From Ectocarpus siliculosus (taxonomy: Eukaryota > Sar > Phaeophyceae > Ectocarpales > Ectocarpaceae): 64,000 bases of DNA. Position 1 is the stretch's first letter. Every line of letters begins with the position of its first letter. This document shows, piece by piece, positions 24,301 through 33,300 of this stretch. The notes beneath the pieces were generated by a model that saw only the letters and a program-made list of their open reading frames with translations, was not told the DNA's origin and did no database searches. The stretch is taken from contig FN649734.1 in assembly GCA_000310025.1 (NCBI GenBank), positions 2,685,245 through 2,749,244 on the forward strand, in the 5' to 3' direction. A program made the translations under genes and the position numbers.

Positions 24301-27300
24301 ATTATTAGTCTATAGTTGGGGGTGTCATTCCGTGATCGAGTCCACGCAGGGGCTGTAGCAAAGTCGGGTAACGTGTGACAGCTACAGAGCGCGTGAAGCA
24401 ACGGAAGGACAGCAGCAGCCGCCTAACGCAGTAGCGGCGGCAGTCTCCATATAAAGGTGTGTACTCGTGTCCAACATCCATCGTGTCGGCCGTGTTTCTA
24501 TTCGCGTCCCGCTACTCTTGTGACCTCACCGCTGCGTGCATTTAGCACGAGGGGGGAGGGTGCAGTAAGATAAGCGGCGGCAAGCCACCGCAGTCTCGCT
24601 CGCCGCGCCGCTCAGATAGGTCCCTTCCCAAACATGGGATGCGGTTCATCCCAACCGAGACGTACTCTCGCTGAAGAAAAAAAAAATGCGGTTCGTCCCA
24701 ACCGAGACGTACTCTCTCTGAAGAAAAAATTCAACGGCAAAAAGAAAGAGCGGGGCCTGTTGTATGGTCGCACGCTGACTTGTCGCGGTTGATAGCAGCC
24801 ATTGTACTGCACGGGGTGGAGGAACCCTGCGGCATCGGACATAACCAATCGACCCGCGGCAGTAGGGCATGATGCTGTCACGAGTATGCACATGAGGCAG
24901 GTGCCTTGTTTTCTGTTTCCCCCGGCTTACTAGGGACTACTTGCCGGTACAATCTTGTCTGTGCCGCGCACAGAGGGGCATATAGCTGAAGGAATCGACG
25001 ATAATATGCCCACTCACGTAAGCAATCGTCTCCACGGATGGTATTGACAAGTCCCCACTGATGGTATCGACAAGTCCCATGGCATACAAAGCGGCCGCAT
25101 ACGTAATCGGAAAGTGCATTCAACAGCATTCACGGGAACGGATAAAAGCAAAAACACATGCATGCGAGAGAAAGACTCAAAGAAAAAGACTGAAAAACAA
25201 AGAAGACGAGAAAAAAAAAAAACGAGACAGCGAACTACGTGCTGTATGCATAAGGAAAAAGAAGATGAGAAAAAAATAGGGGGGGGAGATGAAAGTGACA
25301 CGCGAGGTTCGAACTCGCGAGGAACGTCAGGTAGCGGTCAATGTGAGTGCATCACGGTCTCGAGGGGCATCACGTCAAATTTATAGCCGCTGTGACACAA
25401 ACCTTCTATAAGAATACGTCACGTCCATCGACGATGAAGCGACCAAAAACGCCCGGACAGCAATTGATGCATGCCAAAAAAACTCGTCAACCTGCCGTAG
25501 GATTGTCTATGCGGAAGTGATCTCAATGAAAAAAAAAAAAAAAAAAAAACAAGGACACGCACCAGCACGGGACGCGCCAATAGTGGAAGCACTCGTCCGT
25601 GCTGTTGGCGAGTGGAAGTTAACCGATCTCAACGCAACGAAACACGAAGTCATACATGTATCAGCACGGGATGCGCCAATGAGTGGAAGCACCCGCGCTG
25701 TTGGCGAGTAGAGTTAACCGAATTCAACGCAGCGGTAGAAAAATACCACAAATCATGCATCAGTACGGGACGCGCCAATGAGTGGAAGCACCCGTGCTGC
25801 ATATGTGATATCAGCCTCAGCACGGGACGCGCCAATGAGTGGAAGCACTCGTGCTGTTGGTGAGTAGAGTTAACCGATCTCAAAAAGAAAGAACAAAACG
25901 CCGTACATGTATCAGCACGGGACGCGCCAATGAGTGGAAGCACCCGCGCTGTTGGCGAGTAGAGTTAACCGAATTCAACGCAGCGGTAGAAAAATACCAC
26001 AAAATCATGCATCAGTACGGGACGCGCCAATGAGTGGAAGCACCCGTGCTGCATATGTGATGTCAGCCTCAGCACGGGACGCGCCAATGAGTGGAAGCAC
26101 TCGTGCTGTTGGTGAGTAGAGTTAACCGATCTCAAAAAGAAAGAACAAAACGCCGTACATGTATCAGCACGGGACGCGCCAATGAGTGGAAGCACCCGCG
26201 CTGTTGGCGAGTAGAGTTAACCGAATTCAACGCAGCGGTAGGAAATACCACAAGTCATGCATCAGTACGGGACGCGCCAATGAGTGGAAGCACCCGTGCT
26301 GCATATGTGATGTCAGCCTCAGCACGGGACGCGCCAATGAGTGGAAGCACTCGTGCTGTTGGTGAGTAGAGTTAACCGATCTCAAAAAGAAAGAACAAAA
26401 CGCCGTACATGTATCAGCACGGGACGCGCCAATGAGTGGAAGCACCCGCGCTGTTGGCGAGTAGAGTTAACCGAATTCAACGCAGCGGTAGAAAAATACC
26501 ACAAAATCATGCATCAGTACGGGACGCGCCAATGAGTGGAAGCACCCGTGCCGCATATGTGATGTCAGCCTCAGCACGGGACGCGCCAATGAGTGGAAGC
26601 ACTCGTGCTGTTGGTGAGTAGAGTTAACCGATCTCAAAAAGAAAGAACAAAACGCCGTACATGTATCAGCACGGGACGCGCCAATGAGTGGAAGCACCCG
26701 CGCTGTTGGCGAGTAGAGTTAACCGAATTCAACGCAGCGGTAGGAAATACCACAAGTCATGCATCAGTACGGGACGCGCCAATGAGTGGAAGCACCCGTG
26801 CTGCATATGTGTTCTCAGCCTCAGCACGGGACGCGCCAACGAGTGGAAGCACTCGTGCTGTTGGCGAGTAGAGTTAACCGATCTCAAAAAGAAAGAACAA
26901 AACGCCGTACACGTATCAGCACGGGACGCGCCAATGAGTGGACGCACCCGCGCTGTTGGCGAGTAGAGTTAACCGAATTCAACGCATCGGTAAGAAATAC
27001 CACAAATCATGCATCAGTACGGGACGCGCCAATGAGTGGAAGCACCCGTGCTGCATATGTGTTGTCAGCCTCAGCACGGGACGCGCCAACGAGTGGAAGC
27101 ACTCGTGCTGTTGGCGAGTAGAGTTAACCGATCTCAAAAAGAAAGAACAAAACGCCGTACACGTATCAGTACGGGACGCGCCAATGAGTGGACGCACCCG
27201 TGCTGTTGGCGAGTAGAGTTAACCGAATTCAACGCATCGAAAACGAAGTCGTACACGTATCAGTACGGGACGCGCCAATGAGTGGAAGCACCCGTGCTGC

Positions 27301-30300
27301 ATATGTGTTGTCAGTTTCAGCAAGGGACGCGCCAATGAGTGCTGTTGGCGAGTAGAGTTAACCGATCTCAAAAAGAAAGAACAAAAACGCCGTACACGTA
27401 TCAGTACGGGACGCGCCAATGAGTGGACGCACCCGTGCTGTTGGCGAGTAGAATTAACTGATCTCCACGCATCGAAAACGAAGTCATACACGTATCAGTA
27501 CGGGACGCGCCAATGAGTGGAAGCACCCGTGCTCATATGTGTTGTCAGTTTCAGCAAGGGACGCGCCAATGAGTGGAAGCACCCGCGCTGCGTACAAGTA
27601 TCAGTACGGGTCGCGCCAATGAGTGGAAGCACCCGTGCTGCATATGTGTTGTCAGTTTCAGCGAGGGACGCGCCAATGAGTGGAAGCACCCGCGCTGTTG
27701 GCAAGTGGAGTTCACCGTATCCAACGCATCGGAAAAAAAAAAAACACGTATCAGCACGGGACGCGCCAATGAGTGGAAGCACCCGTGCCGATGGCGAACC
27801 GGGGTTCACCGAATCCAAGAAAATATATATGTAAAAAAAAAAAAAAAAGAGAAACCATCGCTAGTGGTCCAAAGAGAGAAATATTCGGGATTGGTCGACG
27901 TCCGGTGACCGTAGCGTCAGCAGCAATAATCACTCCATTCAATCCACAGGCGTCGAGAACGAACTAACGCGAGCTCGCGATATAACAACGCGTCGTTCTG
28001 GGCCCGACGAAAACCCACGTCAGATAGTTTCGCCCGAAGATAGGATTTGTAGACCATTCTAACTGCAGATCCAGGCGCGCGATCGACTACGCCCACGATG
28101 AAGAGGGAAATAAGTGTTCCCGCAACGCCGCCCTGACGCTCGCCCGCCGCCTGCCGCCGGTCCGCTGCTTATACGACTCCAACCGCGACCAGATGCCGAC
28201 ACGGGCCTCCACGCGGAGCGGCAGGGCAGCGGCTGGGCAAGCAGGGCGAGGTCGGGCGGCGACACCTTCGACACCACGCACGAGGAGGTCTACCGCGCGA
28301 TCGGTGGCGAGCTCGACGGCTCGCCCCTCGACGCGCAGCGGATCACGTACTCCCGCGAGGCGTCGAGCGGTATCCTCCTCGCGAGCGCCAGGGACAGGCA
28401 CCCGCGGCGACCCCCCCGCTGATGAGACTGAGCTCGCTTCTCTCCGCGGGCTGGTGGACGGCCTGAGGGAGGAGCTGCAGCGGAAGCGCGATGAGGCTGC
28501 CGGCGATCGCCAGCAGCTTCAAGCAACGATCGACGACCTGATCGCCACCCAAGCAGCAGGACCTGGCCTTCCGGGGGGAGGTGCAACTGGCGGGCACAAC
28601 CGCCCCACCATCGGCCTCTCGGGCCCCCGCTACACCCAGCGCCGAGGCGGCTAAGGCTACGGCAAAGGATAGAGCGCGGATGTGGGGGGACCTCCGCCGG
28701 GTAAAAAGCGTGGCTCATCCTGGGGCGGCCTCCGGCAGTTTCAAAACTGTCGCAGATGGAGTGGCAATCCTTGCTTCGCAAAGGCGTCCTGGTGACAGAG
28801 AAAGTGGCGGCATCGCTCGACACGCTCGTGGTTACTGCTTCGCCTTCAACTCGTCGTCCGGTTGCCATGATCGTAACTGCCCACACATCCACACCCAGAA
28901 CCCTTCCCACGCTAGGCGCGGAGCGTCCGAAACTCCGGCAACCGGCGCGCGCGGCGTTGGCCACGGCAACGGGGGAGGGCGCGGAGGAGAGGCGCGCGCC
29001 GCTGGCGAGGGCGGCGCGAGACCCAAGGCCGCTGGCTTCTTCACCCACGGGAAAGACAAATAGGGGTGCGGGCTCTCCCGCGTAGCGGGGGGGCCTACCT
29101 CGGATGCAGCGCACCTGCGGCTAAATCGAACGGCAGCACGCTGGTCTACACGAGGTTGGCTCCAGGGCTATCAGCAGGTTCAGGACCTGGGACAGGCAGG
29201 ACGGGACTTTGTTACCGACGTCTTGGCATGCAGCTCGTCGAGCACTCAGTTGCGTCTTCGTCTAGAAGGACTTACACGTCAGGCTTCAACTCTTGGTGCA
29301 CGTTTCACAGGCTGACGGAGAAGCCCAAGTTCCTAGGGCAACGTGCCGGGGACCTTCATGTGTGGGAGTTGATAGACTTCGTAGCCTGGTGTTTCGAGTC
29401 TGAGGGTAATCTAGCGAGTACAATATCCGGAAAACTCACGGCTGTACAACATTTTCATAGGCTGGAAGCTTCTGTCGAGCTAGACTTGTTGTCTCCGATG
29501 TTGAAATGTGCGCTAAGGGGGATTGCGAGGAACCACGTGGCTGTGGGGACGGTACGCCGTGTGCGCCTGCCTGTGTCTTGGCGTATGCTGCTGGACGGGG
29601 AAAGCGCAAGCCAGAACTGGGGGGAAGGGGGCAGAGTGATGTGGCTGTGTCTGTGCTTGTCTTATCTCTTTATCACACGGTCTGATGAGGTGTTCGCGAA
29701 TGATGCGGGCAGGGTGCATGAGGCACACTGTCTTACGAGGGCGGACGTAGCATTGTTTGCTGGCGAGACGCAATTAGTCTTTAGTCACTATCGTAGAGCA
29801 GACCGTGTCGAAATGAGGTTTAGAGGGCACAAGGCCGATCAAGAGCAGAAAGGAAACATACGGGTTCGTACGCGAGACGAAGTCACCGGACCGCAGTCAG
29901 GTGTGAGAGCACGCGGCGGCGCGGTGGCTCTTGTGGTGGAGCTGTTATCGTGTCATGCGACGTTCCCTGACTCCGCACCGTTGGCTTCGTACCGTAGTGG
30001 AAGAGCAGTGAGAGTAGTGAGGTATACTGCTGCCCTCCGTGCACTCAGAGAAGTGGTAGCGAAGTCGGGGCGTAACCCCCAGGAGTACGCGTTGCACTCG
30101 TTGCGAATTGGAGGCGCGACGGCTCTTGCATCGGGCGGAGACATCGCAGAACGAGTGATTCAGAGAGAAGGGAAGTGGAGGTCGGATGCATACAAGCCGT
30201 ACGCGTGAAACAATGTAGAGGATTCGCGGCGAGTGTCACAGAAACTTACAGACGGCAGTAGGATCGTATCGAGACAGCCGGGGGAGGGGACCGTCTGGGG

Positions 30301-33300
30301 GAACGGATAGTTGACTTATTCGGTAGTCGTCCAGAAACTGACCTCGATGTGGGTGTTGTAGAATGGTGTGTACCATTTGAGGACTTGGTCAGTTTTGGGA
30401 CTCCTGCGTTTGCAGTCGTAGTCCCCCGGCTAGTATTTGTGGGGGAGAGAGATGGATTTGTAAGAGTTGATGCCGGCCTTTGCAGCTAACGCGGCCGGAG
30501 AGACGATGAGCGTTTCGTGCGTCTCTCTCCCCAACACGTAGCCTAGAAACCGAAGAAATAATGAAGCAATTCGAAAGAAAACAAAATAAAAGGAAGGTTT
30601 GTTCGTCGAAGCAGATAGAATAAACTGGTGTTTATTTTGTAACAGTCGAATTAGAATTTGGCTTCATTTTCTACCGGAAACCCAGGGTCACGGTGTTTGG
30701 AATTATTAGTCTATAGTTGGGGGTGTCATTCCGTGATCGAGTCCACGCAGGGGCTGTAGCAAAGTCGGGTAACGTGTGACAGCTACAGAGCGCGTGAAGC
30801 AACGGAAGGACAGCAGCAGCCGCCTAACGCAGTAGCGGCGGCAGTTTAGAAAATCCCGCCCTCCCATCCCTTTTCTTTCGAAGGTGGGGGCATAAGTTCG
30901 GGAATATTCGGTATCTAGTCAGGTGTTGTAGAATGGTGTGTACCATTTGAGGACTTGGTCAGTTTTGGGACTCCTGCGTTTGCAGTCGTAGTCCCCCGGC
31001 TAGTATTTGTGGGGAGAGAGATGGATTTGTAAGAGTTGATGCCGGCCTTTGCAGCTAACGCGGCCGGAGAGACGATGAGCGTTTCGTGCGTCTCTCTCCC
31101 CAACACGTAGCCTAGAAACCGAAGAAATAATGAAGCAATTCGAAAGAAAACAAAATAAACGTACTATTCTGCTCCTGCGAATACCCCGGTAGGATGGAAG
31201 AAGGCAGTATTGGTACCGGGAACCAGTGGGCCTCAACGAAATAGGCTGGACCGAACACATGGAAGAATTAGGAAACCGAAATGGTGGAAATCACAACCTC
31301 TAATAGAGTAATCGTTAGTGCCAAGTGATGCAGGCACTTTGGAGTTGCGTTACATCGCCTTGGAGAACGGACATCAAACCGCGAGGGAGGTGGAGGTGCA
31401 TTGTTGTGTCATACTTGCAGCCAACACGACAATACTCCTTTTGCAGCCAATAAGACAATAGTCCTAAATCAAAGGTCCTCTTTCGTGTTGTAGATGGCAA
31501 TATTTGTGGATGAAAGCTCTCTCTGTCTCTCTCTCTGTCTCTCTCTCGTTGCCCGTACTGCAAGACAAGATCTCTCGTCATGTATTGTGACCTAGAGAAA
31601 GATGGAAGGCAACCCGCAATCCCGAGGCCCGGGCCGACATCAGAGATGCTGGCCTGACTATCCTCCCATACATGCTGAGAATCTCGCTCCCATTTTCTGG
31701 CACTTTGTTGTCTTTTCGCAGATTACGATGCTGGCGACTGCTGCCAGTGCACCTGTGGGATTGAGTCCGATGACCTTCCCGACTTTTCCTGCGTGGACTT
31801 TGCTTGCGTTGACCCGAACGCACCGTGTGTGGATGACGACGTCACGGAGGGGATGTTTGAGGACTGCTTCAACTTCGGCGATGGATTCTGCAACGACTAC
31901 AACAACAATGAACAATGCGGTGCGCCCGAACAATTCGTCGTGTTGAATCGATTGAGCGTGGGGATGAGGGTAGTTCTTAGCGCTGCCAGCCCGTGGCATC
32001 GAGTGGTGTACCTCATGGGACCTTTAACCCTGTAGATGTCGGGCAGTACCCTATCATCCCGAAAGACAGGCCCAACCTTGTGACGCCTTTTCATTTGTCA
32101 GGTTACTGCATCGGCAAGACAATCAGCACAATCACCACGCTCATGAGTCGTATCGCTCAACCTTGACCTCGATCGTTTTCTCAACGGTTGCGTTCTATTA
32201 CAGCTCGCAAAGCGAAATTCTCTCTCGCCCATTCAACTCCTTCAATGTGCGTGGTAAGAGGCGTGATAACCAAGATCGATCCCCCTTGGTTTGCTTGTTT
32301 GTTCCTTCCCTATTCCTCAGGCTATGACGGTGGCGACTGCTGCGAGTGCACCTGCGTGGTTGATTGGTCCGCTGAGTTCGGTTGCACCGAGTTCGCATGT
32401 ATTGATCCAACGGCTCCGTGCGTTGATGATGACGACGTTACGGCTGATGCGCTGGAAAACTGCATGATGGAATATCTTGGCGACGGATACTGCGATACTT
32501 ACAACAACATCGAGATATGCGGTGCGTCATACTGCTATTTCTAAGTGGTCAAAGTGGCACTTACGTCGACTCTTTCCTCCGCCTTGTGTGGATTGGAGTA
32601 CCCCGCCGCTGGTCATGGATGATACTTGGCAGTAGTCCAATTGGCGACCTACTGTCCATACAATCTCTCACACTACTGACAGTTTTGCTAAACCACCCAT
32701 GGGCGGCCCATGACGTCCCCATGCGTGGGCATTTCAACCTAGAACTTCGCCACCGGCATATCCACCTAGAACTTAGCCACCAGCGCCAACCTATAATAGC
32801 ACGTATCGTGTTGGCTTGGGGTTAGGGATAGGGTTAGCGTTAGGGGTATTCAATGCCCGTTCCAAAGCAGATATTCTATTGTTGAGGAGTACACTGATTC
32901 CGGTTGAAAGACTCTCATTGGCCGCCCATGGGCTTCGCATGGGTTGCCATGGGCCGCCCATGGGTCAACCATGGGCTTGCCGATGGGCAACAAATTGCCC
33001 ATGGGCTGCCCATGGGTGTCCCATGGGTGTTTTAGCAAAACTGTAGAAAGTGTGGGAGACCCTGTCCATGCGACCTTTCCTCGGGCAGGCCATCACCTCA
33101 AACGTCTATCCCTCGTCAACAACTCGATAACACTGCATCGTGATTCGTGTTTCTGTGCAGAAAGCAGTGCGTTGGCCTTGGCCCGTGCATTGCCGTCCAC
33201 TACATCATCTAATTGAATCGTAGCTCAAATTTGTTTGGAATGGCTCAAGGGCTTTGTGGAACCCCTCGAATTAGTTGCTTGGGCTCTTCTCTCTTTCTTC

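Larger units (their letters stand above)
24186..31159 (+). mobile_element. Tyrosine-recombinase element with split direct repeats (Ngaro/DIRS-like), in intron 3 of the LNR gene
   Basis: The element is ~7.0 kb with the order A1 (24186-24444), interior, B1 (30352-30590), A2 (30587-30845), B2 (30922-31159). A1-B1-A2-B2 split direct repeats are the hallmark of Ngaro-type DIRS elements, which integrate through a tyrosine recombinase and leave no target duplication. The interior holds a tandem array (25560-27800), a gag-like region with a CCCH finger, and an open recombinase frame. I recognise no reverse transcriptase or RNase H, so it may be a reduced or non-autonomous copy. A1 and A2 look identical by eye, arguing for a recent insertion. 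The boundaries fit the paralogous intron 2, which lacks it. Confidence 0.75.
22844..31721 (+). repeat. Tandem duplication of an LNR exon with its downstream intron
   Basis: Exon 2 plus intron 2 (22844-23812) and exon 3 plus intron 3 (23813-31721, minus the inserted element) are paralogous over their length. Both exons are 213 nt with near-identical protein, and both introns begin GTGAGTCCAAGCACG, share GGGCGCCAGGGCGCAAC, the GGATGGA block, GCAACCCGCAATCCCGAGGC and GACTATCCTCCCA in order. This shows LNR modules were gained by local exon-intron duplication. Confidence 0.85.

Noticed and set aside
25300-25375. tRNA-like sequence on the minus strand (GCGAG TTCGAAC CTCGC arm, with a possible GTGATGC/GTGTCAC acceptor stem)
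   Set aside because: The T-arm and a wobble acceptor stem can be drawn, but no convincing D-arm or anticodon arm appears and the spacing is about 8 nt too long. It may be a tRNA-derived fragment; not listed as an RNA gene.
25560-27800. CRISPR-like array
   Set aside because: Repeat spacing is uneven, the spacers are themselves conserved in a higher-order pattern, there are no cas genes, and the context is a eukaryotic intron.
28290-29114. 274-codon minus-strand frame
   Set aside because: It is antisense to the gag-like CCCH region of the recombinase element, with GC-rich composition and no domain.
32935-33028. CCCATGGG cluster as a regulatory site array
   Set aside because: It is confined between the inverted ends of a small element, so element structure is the simpler explanation.
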